A DNA stretch of 13,280 nucleotides from JANMMJ01 sp964543235. Lineage in GTDB: Bacteria; Pseudomonadota; Alphaproteobacteria; Rhizobiales; Aestuariivirgaceae. Below, one piece after another: positions 6,484 to 12,945 of this stretch. Each line of letters starts with the position of its first letter. The first letter of the stretch is position 1. Under the pieces are notes generated by a model that had not been told where the DNA came from, made no database searches, and saw nothing but the letters and a program-made list of their open reading frames with translations. The translations under genes were made by a program, and so were the position numbers. Location of the stretch: contig CAZIXE010000088.1 of NCBI GenBank assembly GCA_964543235.1, positions 1 to 13,280 of the forward strand, in the 5' to 3' direction.

Positions 6484-7377
6484 ATGGCTCCCATGTCCGT
6501 CGCTCCGCCCCTTCAGGCCGTCCGCGTCTTCGAGGCAGTCGCCCGCCATGGCAATTTCACCAGGGCCGCCGCCGAACTGAACATGACCCAGTCCGCCGTG
6601 AGTTATCAGGTGAAGCTGCTCGAAGACTTCGTCGGCGCCCCACTGTTCGAGCGCCTCGCCCGCGGCGTTGCGCTAAGCGACAAGGGGCGTGCCTTGGCGC
6701 CGGTGGTTGCGCGGGCGCTGGCCGACATCGCCCAGAGCTTTCGCACCGTCCGCGGCGAAGCCGACAACCTGCTCACCATCACCACCATGGAGACCTTTGC
6801 CAACAACTGGCTGGCGCCGCGCATCGGCAGTTTCCAGCTTCGCCACCCGGAGCTTGCGGTGCGCTTCGACGTATCCGCCCGCCTCGTTGATCTCGAACAT
6901 GAGGACGCCGATGTGGCGATCCGCTCCGGCAGGGGTGACTGGCCCGGAATGGCCAGTCACATGCTGATGGAACAGACCTTCACGCCCCTCGCCAGCCCGC
7001 TCTACATCGCGCGCGAGGGCAAACCCGAAGTCCCCGGAGATCTGCTCCGCCACGTCCTGATTGCACCGAGCGACGATTGGTGGGGCATCTGGTTCGCCAA
7101 CGCCGGCATACAAATGGCCACCCCAATCCCCCGCCCCGGCGTTGATGTCGAAACCCAGCACATGGCGACCAGGCTCGCGCTCGCCGGCCACGGCGTTGCC
7201 CTCGCGACTCCGGGCTTCGTGGACGAGGATTTGCGCGCCGGGCGGCTGGTGCCGCTCTTCGAGCTTTCCGCCGTCTCGGGACTGAATTACTACCTCGTTT
7301 ATCCCGTAAGCCGCCGCACCTCGCACAAGATCCGCGCCTTTCGCGACTGGATTCTGCAGGAAGCTGGCCAAGGCTGA
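6484..7377 (+). CDS. LysR-family transcriptional regulator, GcvA/AmpR-like
   Basis: This 297-residue protein has an N-terminal winged helix (about 8-67) whose helix-turn-helix reads FTRAAAELNMTQSAVSYQVK (25-44). The tryptophan-containing segment NNWLAPRIGSFQLRHPEL opens a LysR substrate-binding domain (about 90-293). The ITTMETFANNWLAPR entry and the DVAIRSGRGDWPGM segment are typical of the GcvA/AmpR branch, which often controls a divergent gene. The divergent neighbour here is the small DUF1127-like gene, with a palindrome between them. Neither candidate start (ATG 6484 or in-frame ATG 6493) has a visible ribosome binding site, so the first was kept and a short leader or leaderless mRNA is possible. 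The effector is unknown. The gene converges on the serine protease gene. Confidence 0.92.
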   Translation: MAPMSVAPPLQAVRVFEAVARHGNFTRAAAELNMTQSAVSYQVKLLEDFVGAPLFERLARGVALSDKGRALAPVVARALADIAQSFRTVRGEADNLLTITTMETFANNWLAPRIGSFQLRHPELAVRFDVSARLVDLEHEDADVAIRSGRGDWPGMASHMLMEQTFTPLASPLYIAREGKPEVPGDLLRHVLIAPSDDWWGIWFANAGIQMATPIPRPGVDVETQHMATRLALAGHGVALATPGFVDEDLRAGRLVPLFELSAVSGLNYYLVYPVSRRTSHKIRAFRDWILQEAGQG

Positions 7378-7416
7378 ATGGCCTGGATGTAGGTCGACAG
7401 GAGCGCCATGCCCTGT

Positions 7417-8448
7417 TCAGGGAGTGTTGCGCTGCTGGCCCTGCCCACCGAAGGCGCGGTGCCCGAAGCCGCTGCGGCGAATCCACAGGACGGTGGTGAA
7501 CGCATAGGAGGTTTCACCCGATGCAGCGAAACCCACATCCCTTTGAGCTTGACGGATCGCGGCAGCGAGCACCGGCTGATTGATGAGGCCGGGCTGTCCG
7601 GCGTTGTAGCCTGATTGCAGAAGCACCCTCTGGGCATCGAGGGCCGCCACCGTCTGGTCAATCCGCCGGATGATCCGATGCGACAGTGGCACCGCCGTAT
7701 TCGTGCAATCGCCGCTCCAGCGCGGCAGGAGATCGCCATGCCCGGGCCGGCAACCGCTGTCTCCGGCCTTGACGCCGGAGGTGATCGCCACGACGCGGCC
7801 GGTGCCGCGCAGAACAATCGGGCCGCCGGAGTCGCCTTGCAGTGTCGCACAATCGTGCAATACCGCGCCGATGTCAGGTCGGTGGGGATCGCGCCTGATT
7901 GAGCACCTGGGATCGGTCATTTGACGGCCTGAGGAATAGCCAATACCCATAACGCCCTGCCAGGCATCCGCCGCGTCGTCCAGCGCCGGATCGACAAGCA
8001 CATAGTAGCCATGAACATAACCGAGACAGTCGTCCAGGGTGAGGAGCACCCAGTCCTCGCCGCCTTTGCGGAACTGCCGGTCCGGCCCCGTATAGTCGCC
8101 CCAGGCGACCGGGATCGCCTCCGCCGCTGGATGGCTGCCATCCGCCAGCGTGACGCCCTCCAGCTCGAAACGCCCTCGCTGGGCTGAAGACGGCGGCCGC
8201 AGTGCCGTCACGGTCCATGGTCCGAACACCACATGGAAGCTGGTCAGGATTTCGCAGCCACTGACAAAGAAGGCCGTGCCAGTGGACCTGCCTTCCGGCA
8301 AGTCGAAGCTGATGCGCCCCACCATGTCCGAACGCGAGATCGCCCGCTTGTCGAAGAAGAACACCCACGCCTGAGCCTGGGTCCAGGCGATGACGCTACA
8401 CAGGGCAATGGCGATGGTGGCAATCACGGCACGCTGGGCACTGGTCAT
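7417..8448 (-). CDS. Exported trypsin-like (S1/V8-type) serine protease
   Basis: The protein is 343 residues from the ATG at 8448, chosen because GGGAGGT lies 5 bp upstream; an alternative in-frame ATG at 8463 would place that site inside the gene. An N-terminal hydrophobic segment (8-22) ending TQAQA at 23-27 is a probable signal peptide, so it acts in the periplasm or outside. The catalytic triad is visible: H72 in LTSFHVVFG, D132 in EDWVLL and S207 in LQGDSGGPIV. Mature-part cysteines (65, 141, 182, 200, 233, 248) suggest disulfides. After the protease domain, about 80 residues (264-343) form a tail of unknown role, rich in Q, A and G at its end. It lies 86 bp downstream of the BTAD/TPR regulator on the same strand, and could be co-transcribed. 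The substrate is unknown. Confidence 0.88.
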   Translation of the reverse strand: MTSAQRAVIATIAIALCSVIAWTQAQAWVFFFDKRAISRSDMVGRISFDLPEGRSTGTAFFVSGCEILTSFHVVFGPWTVTALRPPSSAQRGRFELEGVTLADGSHPAAEAIPVAWGDYTGPDRQFRKGGEDWVLLTLDDCLGYVHGYYVLVDPALDDAADAWQGVMGIGYSSGRQMTDPRCSIRRDPHRPDIGAVLHDCATLQGDSGGPIVLRGTGRVVAITSGVKAGDSGCRPGHGDLLPRWSGDCTNTAVPLSHRIIRRIDQTVAALDAQRVLLQSGYNAGQPGLINQPVLAAAIRQAQRDVGFAASGETSYAFTTVLWIRRSGFGHRAFGGQGQQRNTP

Positions 8449-8534
8449 GGTCGACCTCCCCACCCGCGCAGGAACATGACCAATCTACGCCGATCTGGCT
8501 GCGCCGGCAATCGCTGCCCGCCGCCCGAGAACCT

Positions 8535-10475
8535 TCACGCCGGCAGACCGGCCTTCCGCAGGCCCTCTTGCCAGCGGGCAAAGTCCTCATCGCGTTTCAT
8601 GGGAAAGCGCTCGCGGAGATTGGCAAGGTGCAAGCCGGGATCGGCCCGGAACATCGCGGCGGCGGCGGCCTCGGCTTTCTGCTGATCGCCGAGCAGCGCG
8701 GCACTCGCAGCCACGGTGGCCAGCCCGAAAATGGCATTCTGCTGCAAGGGCGAGACGAACTCCGCTGCCGAAATCGCCTCCGCATAGCGGCCGGCGATGA
8801 AGTAGGCGAAGGCGATGCCCCTTCGCATGTTGGAAATGTTGGGGTCGTGCGGGCTGAGCACCAGGGCGTGGCTCAGCCGGCTGATCGCGGCATCGGCCTT
8901 GCCCTGCATGGCATTGATCCAGCCGCCGAAGAACCAGGCCTGCGCCAGATTGGGGCTGATCTCGATGCTGCGGTCCAGCATGGCGGCGCCGGCATCGAGG
9001 TCTCCGGCCACATAGCCCAGTGCCATGCCCGCCGCGCTCAATCCCACCGGATCGTCAGGACCGATCTCCACCACCTGCCGGGCGAGCCTTCGCACCTCGG
9101 CGCTTTCGAACGCCGCGTCGCCAATCCAGCCCTGCGCCTTGCTCTGCGAATAGCAGCGCGCCGCCATGCCGAAGGCCGACGAGAATTGCGGGTCGAGCGA
9201 GCAGGCCTTGTAGAAGTGGGCCCGCGCCGCTTCATTGCCTTCCCGGGTCCATTTCTGCACCTCGGCCTGGCCGCGCAGATAGTAGTCATAGGCATCGAGG
9301 CTGCCGGTCGGCTTGTTCTTCGACCGCTCGATCTCGGCCTGCTCCAGCTTCGGTGCAATGGCGCCGACGACCTGCGAGGTCACCATGTCCTGGAGCTCGA
9401 AGATGTCCGCGAGCTCGCCCTCGAACCGGTCGGCCCACAGCGTCGCCCCGCTTGCGGCATCGACCAGCTGCCCATTGATCCTGAGCCGGTTGCCGGCCTT
9501 GCGCACGCTCCCTTCCAGCACATAGCGCACGCCAAGTTCCCGCCCCACCTGCTTCACGTCGACGGCCCGGCCCTTGTAGGTGAAGCTCGAACTGCGGGCG
9601 ATGACGAACAGCCAGTGCAGCCGCGACAGTGCGGTGATGATCTCATCGACCACGCCGTCGATGAAGTAATCCTGCCCGGCATCGCCACTCAGATTGGCGA
9701 AGGGCAGCACCGCCAGAGACGGCTTCCTGGAAAGTTCGGCCAAGGGCGACCAGGCGGGGGCGGTCCCGCCACTGTGCAGCAGCCCCTGATAGAGTTCGAC
9801 GGTTGCAGCCTCGGGACTTGTCCCGAGTTCCTGCTTCAGGCGTTCGGCGAATTGCTGGTAATGCCTGATGGCTTCGGAACGCCGGCCCATTCCGGTCAGG
9901 GCGGCAAGCGCCAGCCGGTGAGCTTCTTCCCGGAACAGGTCGCGGCGGATACTCTCCTCGGCAAGATGCAGCGCCTCCGCCGGCCGCGACTGCTCAAGCT
10001 CCAGCCGGCCGAGCTGCTCCAGCGCCAGACAGGCGAGATTGCCAAAGCGCCGGCGCTCGCCGCTCAGCCATTCGTCCCAGGCGTCTTCCCGCACATCGAT
10101 CCCGGCCAGCAGATCGCCCTCCAGCAATCCGGCAGCCTGCCGCAGGCTTGCCACCGTGCCCCGGGCAGTGAGCGCTTCGAACCTGCGAGCGTCGCAATCG
10201 ATCTTGCCCGGAGCAAGCTGGACCGTCTGGTCGTCGGTGACCAGCACGTCCGCACCGATGATCTTCTTCAATCGTACCAGCGCCTGCCGGAAATTCTGCC
10301 GCGCCTGCTCCTCGAAATGGCTGCCCCATAGAAGTGCCGTCAACTGCTCCCGGGAAACCGGTTTCGCCGCCAGTGCCAGATAGGCCAGAAAGGCATTGAG
10401 CTTGGCGCTTGCCATGGCGATCCGGCCGTCCGGACCGGACAGCTCGAACCTCCCCAGCAGCTTCAGCGTCAGCAT
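8535..10475 (-). CDS. BTAD-type transcriptional regulator with FlgO/TolB-N-like domain and TPRs
   Basis: This 646-residue cytosolic protein has no membrane segment. In order it has: an OmpR/SARP-type winged helix (about 1-92; SREQLTALLWGSHFEEQARQ at 41-60 is the typical signature); a bacterial transcriptional activation domain (about 97-235, FREEAHRLALAALTGMGRR, GTSPEAATVELYQGLL); a domain beginning SLAVLPFANLSGDAGQDYF (253-271) shared with FlgO, TolB N-terminal-like and adenylate-cyclase-linked regulators (to about 375); then several TPR units (about 385-620). It is therefore likely a DNA-binding activator whose TPR part senses a partner or signal. ATG at 10475 is preceded by AGGT 5 bp upstream. 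The gene is divergent from a small-protein pair, and direct repeats lie 12-55 bp upstream of its start, suggesting control of both itself and that pair. Target genes are inferred. Confidence 0.9.
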   Translation of the reverse strand: MLTLKLLGRFELSGPDGRIAMASAKLNAFLAYLALAAKPVSREQLTALLWGSHFEEQARQNFRQALVRLKKIIGADVLVTDDQTVQLAPGKIDCDARRFEALTARGTVASLRQAAGLLEGDLLAGIDVREDAWDEWLSGERRRFGNLACLALEQLGRLELEQSRPAEALHLAEESIRRDLFREEAHRLALAALTGMGRRSEAIRHYQQFAERLKQELGTSPEAATVELYQGLLHSGGTAPAWSPLAELSRKPSLAVLPFANLSGDAGQDYFIDGVVDEIITALSRLHWLFVIARSSSFTYKGRAVDVKQVGRELGVRYVLEGSVRKAGNRLRINGQLVDAASGATLWADRFEGELADIFELQDMVTSQVVGAIAPKLEQAEIERSKNKPTGSLDAYDYYLRGQAEVQKWTREGNEAARAHFYKACSLDPQFSSAFGMAARCYSQSKAQGWIGDAAFESAEVRRLARQVVEIGPDDPVGLSAAGMALGYVAGDLDAGAAMLDRSIEISPNLAQAWFFGGWINAMQGKADAAISRLSHALVLSPHDPNISNMRRGIAFAYFIAGRYAEAISAAEFVSPLQQNAIFGLATVAASAALLGDQQKAEAAAAAMFRADPGLHLANLRERFPMKRDEDFARWQEGLRKAGLPA

Positions 10476-10486
10476 GGATTACCTGC

Positions 10487-10530
10487 GACACGGCTTTTAA
10501 CGCAATGTCACAGGCTTTTCACAGCACTTT
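10487..10530. promoter_or_regulatory. Helically phased direct repeats, candidate SARP/BTAD operator
   Basis: GGCTTTT occurs at 10492-10498 and again at 10513-10519 (21 bp apart, two helical turns), within the longer matches CAC-GGCTTTT and CACAGGCTTTT. A related GCACTTT is at 10524-10530, 11 bp (one turn) further. SARP-type winged helices bind heptameric direct repeats spaced at 11 or 22 bp. The repeats lie 12-55 bp before the regulator start and 70-110 bp before the divergent small-protein operon. Binding is inferred. Confidence 0.45.
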
Positions 10531-10599
10531 CATGGCGCGCGGTCCCTGCCAGTCACAGCCGGCTGTTCTGATGCTCCCAGTCAGCAAGGGAGAACAGCC

Positions 10600-10824
10600 A
10601 TGCACTGGATGATCGATGGAGCCCACGGCGACCTCTACCGCACTGCCATGGGCTATCCGGAACTGCAAAACCATGACGAGTGGGCAATCGAGAGAGCCCG
10701 CCGGCCCGCGAAAACCGAGCACCGGGCGGCCGCGTCAAGCCTCTTCACCCGGCTCGCCAGCCTCGCCGGCCAGTGCCGGTCCATCTTCAGCCGCCAACCC
10801 GTTCTCGAAAGGAAACCGTCATGA
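10600..10824 (+). CDS. Small hypothetical protein, first gene of a coupled pair
   Basis: This is a 74-residue basic, soluble protein that I do not recognise. The start is supported by GGGAG 8 bp before the ATG. The N-terminus (MHWMIDGAHGDLYRTAMGYP) is more hydrophobic/acidic and the rest is rich in R, A and S, with RLASLAGQCR possibly helical. Its stop codon overlaps the ATG of the DUF1127-type gene (ATGA), so the two are co-translated. It is divergent from the BTAD/TPR regulator, which may activate it. The reading frame, ribosome binding site and coupling make it credible as a gene, but no function can be given. Confidence 0.6.
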   Translation: MHWMIDGAHGDLYRTAMGYPELQNHDEWAIERARRPAKTEHRAAASSLFTRLASLAGQCRSIFSRQPVLERKPS

Positions 10825-11063
10825 GAGACTATGCCCTCAATCGTGCCCTGGCCTGCGAAGGCTTCGGCGGATCGCTGACCATGATCTTTCGCAACTGGCA
10901 GGCGCGGCGCCAGACGGCCGTGCTGCTCGACTGCCGGGACGAGGACTTGCTCAGTCTCGGTCTCACCCGCGGCGATGTCGTCTGGGCGCTGGGCCTTCCC
11001 CTCAGCCACAATGCCCGCCTCGCGCTCGAGCAGCGCGCGTTTCGCAAGGCCTGGGCGGCCTGA
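10821..11063 (+). CDS. DUF1127-type small protein
   Basis: This 80-residue protein starts at the ATG overlapping the stop of the preceding small gene; AAAGGA lies 7 bp upstream. It has the extended DUF1127-like pattern: IFRNWQARRQ (22-31), then LLDCRDEDLLSLGLTRGDV (35-53) with the D-LL-LGLtR core, then a LPLSHNARLALEQRA tail (59-73). A longer in-frame reading from 10680 was not used, because it runs through the neighbouring small gene. Related small proteins in alphaproteobacteria are reported as stress- or growth-linked and sometimes RNA-binding; the function here is not known. Location opposite the BTAD regulator and the phased repeats point to control by it. Confidence 0.75.
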   Translation: MRDYALNRALACEGFGGSLTMIFRNWQARRQTAVLLDCRDEDLLSLGLTRGDVVWALGLPLSHNARLALEQRAFRKAWAA

Positions 11064-11111
11064 CGGCTGACCGCCGTGACTCTGCCGCCGGAAGGGCCTA
11101 GGCTGCGTCTC

Positions 11112-11138
11112 CGGCACCGCGAGTTGACCCCGGTGCCG
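11112..11138 (+). promoter_or_regulatory. Stable hairpin immediately upstream of the DM13 gene ribosome binding site
   Basis: CGGCACCG and CGGTGCCG form a perfect 8-bp GC-rich stem with an 11-nt loop (11120-11130). It ends only 3 bp before the GGAGG of the DM13 gene. It could act as a terminator of the upstream small operon (no T-run follows) or influence DM13 translation. The sequence does not decide between these. Confidence 0.35.
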
Positions 11139-11151
11139 AACGGAGGCTGCC

Positions 11152-11622
11152 ATGTTCCGCTGGCTCCTGAGATTCCTGACCCATGGCCTGGCCCTGGCGA
11201 TCGGCTTTGCCCTCGGCGTCTATTTCCTGCCCATTCTCACCGCCCCGCCGGGGCCGGACCGGGCGGCCCTGGACGCCGCATCTGCCGGCGCCCTTTACAC
11301 CGCCCGCTTCGAGCGCGACCTGCCGGGCAGCGATTTCCTGCATTGGGGCGAGGGCGACATCCGCATCATGCGCGACCGCATCGCCCATATGGGCCGCCTG
11401 GCACCGGGCCCCGATTACAAGCTCTATCTCACCCGCGACTTCGTCGATACCAAGGAGGGCTTCCTCGCCATCAAGGCCGATGCGGCCCGCGTCGGCGATG
11501 TCAAGACCTTCAACGGCTTCATCCTCGACGTGCCGCAAGGTGTCGATGTCGAGGCCTTCACCACCGCCGTGGTCTGGTGCGAGGCCTTCAGCATGTTCAT
11601 CACCGCCGCAAAATACCGGTGA
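11152..11622 (+). CDS. Membrane-anchored DM13-domain protein
   Basis: This is a 156-residue protein with one N-terminal membrane segment (about 8-30, LALAIGFALGVYFLPIL), so the rest faces the periplasm. The DM13 domain (about 45-156) shows the GSDFLHWGEGDIRI (59-72), PGPDYKLYL (85-93), VGDVKTFNGFILDVPQG (114-130) and VVWCEAFSMFITAAKY (140-155) segments. The conserved C143 in the VWC motif is present; DM13 has been proposed, but not proven, to carry redox/electron-transfer activity. GGAGG lies 5 bp before the ATG. It is followed without gap by a gene starting at an overlapping GTG, so the two form an operon. Function in this organism is unknown. Confidence 0.82.
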   Translation: MFRWLLRFLTHGLALAIGFALGVYFLPILTAPPGPDRAALDAASAGALYTARFERDLPGSDFLHWGEGDIRIMRDRIAHMGRLAPGPDYKLYLTRDFVDTKEGFLAIKADAARVGDVKTFNGFILDVPQGVDVEAFTTAVVWCEAFSMFITAAKYR

Positions 11623-11915
11623 GCCGGACCGCAAGGATTCTCGCCTTCGGCAAGTCCCCGGGAACGGTGGCGAAGGGCGTGGCCCTGCTCAACGCCATGG
11701 GCTTCGATGCGGACGGCGTTGTCAGCCTGGACGCGGCGGCAGACTGCCTCGCCGCGTCGCCCTATGACCTTGTGGTGATCGGCGGCGGTGTCGGCAAGCA
11801 GGAGCGCGCCGGGCTCCGCGAGCTCCTGCGCAGCCGTTCCATGACCCCACCGGTCATAGAAGTCCGTGGCCTCGGCAACCTGCCGGCCGCGGTGAGAACC
11901 GCGCTCGGCACGTGA
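11619..11915 (+). CDS. Hypothetical protein with a receiver-like alpha/beta fold, GTG start
   Basis: This is a 98-residue soluble protein. The GTG at 11619 overlaps the TGA of the DM13 gene (GTGA), which decides the start; no ribosome binding site of its own is visible, fitting translational coupling. An alternative ATG at 11698 would remove the first strand (ARILAFGKS). The pattern is alternating hydrophobic strands and helices: ARILAFGKSPGT, GFDADGVVSLDAAADCL, DLVVIGGGVGK, PPVIEVRGLGNL. This looks like a small Rossmann/receiver-like fold, but I see no phosphoacceptor aspartate in the usual context. Identity and function are unknown; association with DM13 suggests a shared process. Confidence 0.65.
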   Translation: MSRTARILAFGKSPGTVAKGVALLNAMGFDADGVVSLDAAADCLAASPYDLVVIGGGVGKQERAGLRELLRSRSMTPPVIEVRGLGNLPAAVRTALGT

Positions 11916-11975
11916 GTCCGGCCGCGGACGTCCCGTGGCGGCCGCTGGCGGTCGCTCCCTCGGGCTATGGCATGG

Positions 11976-12677
11976 TCAGGACGTGTCGGGCGCCAAGACA
12001 TCGCGCTCCAAGACATCGCGCGCCAGGACGTGGCATTCGCCGAGCACGTGATCGACATCATGGCGCGGGATCCGGCGGTAGCCGGGGGGTTTGCCCGGCC
12101 GCAACGGCGGCTTGTATCGCCTGGCACCCGGCTCCCGCGCCTGCCGTGCGCGCAAGCGGGCGAGGCGCCGGGCCTGGCGCGGCAGGTCCTCGAGTGCCAG
12201 CGCCACGGCTTCGAGCCGACGCAACAGGCGCCGGGCATCGATACGGGGCTCGGGCGGAGCCGCAGATGCGGCTCGCGCCGCCTGCCTGGCCCAGAGTGCC
12301 GCGATGCGCGGATCCCTGTCGAAGAAATGGATGCGTGGCGTGCCCGCTGCAAAGCCTTGACGCCAGGCCCCGCCCGGGCGCCGTGCCGGATCGAACAGCG
12401 GAAAGGCCGGGCGCGACGTCCCGCGCCGCCCGGTGATGCCGACCCTGGGGCCGGGGCGCGGCGGCGGCAGTTTCACCACGAGGTCCTTCGCGGCAATGAC
12501 GATCAGGCGGCGCACCGCCGATTCGGCCGGCCGCAGGATGCCCAGGATGGCGCGGTGCAGCGCGCGCGAAATCCAGCCGCCCTGCGAACCGCGCGCGAGC
12601 CCCAGCATGGCGAACAGTGTGGCGATGATCTCGCTGAGCGCTTCGCTGTTGCGCTGGATGGCCCTGGCCCAGTCCAT
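11976..12677 (-). CDS. Conserved alphaproteobacterial protein of unknown function, putatively SOS-regulated
   Basis: This 233-residue arginine/alanine-rich soluble protein starts at the ATG at 12677 (MDWARAIQRN), with GGAG 6 bp upstream; the earlier in-frame ATG at 12698 lies inside the operator and was not used. Visible segments are the N-terminal MDWARAI...IIATLFAMLGL, the PAESAVRRLIVIAAKDLVVK segment (50-69), a linker rich in R and P, and a C-terminal LEDLPRQARRLARLRAR helix (162-178) followed by PLRPGKPPGYR and HDVDHVLGECHVLARD. I believe similar proteins occur in several alphaproteobacteria, none with a known function. A promoter overlapped by a GTTC-N7-GTTC box lies upstream, suggesting induction by DNA damage. 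The last residues (VLARD-VLERD-VLAPD) come from a 15-bp tandem repeat. Confidence 0.8.
   Translation of the reverse strand: MDWARAIQRNSEALSEIIATLFAMLGLARGSQGGWISRALHRAILGILRPAESAVRRLIVIAAKDLVVKLPPPRPGPRVGITGRRGTSRPAFPLFDPARRPGGAWRQGFAAGTPRIHFFDRDPRIAALWARQAARAASAAPPEPRIDARRLLRRLEAVALALEDLPRQARRLARLRARQAREPGARRYKPPLRPGKPPGYRRIPRHDVDHVLGECHVLARDVLERDVLAPDTS
11979..12038. repeat. 15-bp tandem repeat inside the 3' end of the SOS-type gene
   Basis: Two near-identical 15-bp units (CAAGACATCGCGCTC at 11994-12008 and CAAGACATCGCGCGC at 12009-12023) are flanked by degenerate copies at 11979-11993 and 12024-12038. On the minus strand they encode five-residue units VLARD, VLERD, VLAPD, so copy-number change stays in frame. 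Confidence 0.7.
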
Positions 12678-12692
12678 GGTCGTCTCCGGATA

Positions 12693-12707
12693 GAACATAA
12701 AGCGAAC
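12693..12707 (-). promoter_or_regulatory. LexA-type SOS box, GTTC-N7-GTTC
   Basis: On the minus strand the sequence reads GTTCGCTTTATGTTC, an exact match to GTTC-N7-GTTC, the LexA recognition motif of alphaproteobacteria. It overlaps the last bases of the -10 hexamer and the predicted transcription start of the 233-aa gene, the classic position for repression. It is 16 bp before the start codon. Confidence 0.7.
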
Positions 12708-12732
12708 ATAGCGCCTAGGAATATTCTGTCAA
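12705..12732 (-). promoter_or_regulatory. Sigma-70-type promoter of the 233-aa gene
   Basis: On the minus strand TTGACA (12727-12732), a 16-bp spacer and TATGTT (12705-12710) form a near-consensus promoter. It would give a transcript with a roughly 20-nt leader carrying the GGAG ribosome binding site, consistent with the start at 12677. The overlapping GTTC-N7-GTTC box suggests LexA control. Confidence 0.65.
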
Positions 12733-12800
12733 GGGGTATTTTCCACCGGCGTACGGGGCGCACGCCCATCCCGGCCGCCGCTACCCGGCCACCATGCCGC

Positions 12801-12834
12801 CTCAGCCGATCAGGGCCTTGAGGCCCCTGCTGAG
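12801..12834. repeat. Two-tier inverted repeat (hairpin)
   Basis: CTCAGC (12801-12806) pairs with GCTGAG (12829-12834), and inside it GGGCC (12813-12817) pairs with GGCCC (12822-12826) around TTGA. It would fold strongly on either strand. No T-run follows on the plus strand, so a rho-independent terminator is not clear. Minus-strand codons ending at 12802-12804 read like a protein C-terminus, so it could be an ancient gene remnant. Confidence 0.5.
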
Positions 12835-12919
12835 AAGATAAAGACGCGGAAGGTCGTGAGCCCATTCCTCCGCCTACGGATCATCGCCGGATCGCAAGCA
12901 GCACTCGGCTCCCTCCCGG

Positions 12920-12945
12920 CGTCATTGCCGGGCCTGTCCCGGCAA
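12920..12945. repeat. REP-like hairpin of the GTCATTGCCGGG type
   Basis: CGTCATTGCCGGG followed by CCTGT and CCCGGCAA gives an 8-bp perfect stem (12925-12932 with 12938-12945) and 5-nt loop. Similar GTCATTGCCGGG...CCCGGCAA elements are scattered in many alphaproteobacterial genomes. A degraded partner segment (ATGGGTCCCCGCG, about 12985-12997) follows. Confidence 0.6.

Noticed and set aside
7411..7422. CCCTGTTCAGGG as a terminator between the LysR and protease genes
   Set aside because: The stem is only 5 bp with a 2-nt loop and no T-run, and it overlaps the protease stop codon.
8568..10331. 587-aa plus-strand open frame opposite the BTAD/TPR regulator
   Set aside because: It is a long antisense frame with no domain, rich in G, P, R and H; the minus strand encodes a clear multi-domain regulator.
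11967..12821. 284-aa plus-strand open frame opposite the 233-aa gene
   Set aside because: The minus strand has a promoter, ribosome binding site and conserved-looking segments; the plus frame has none of these.
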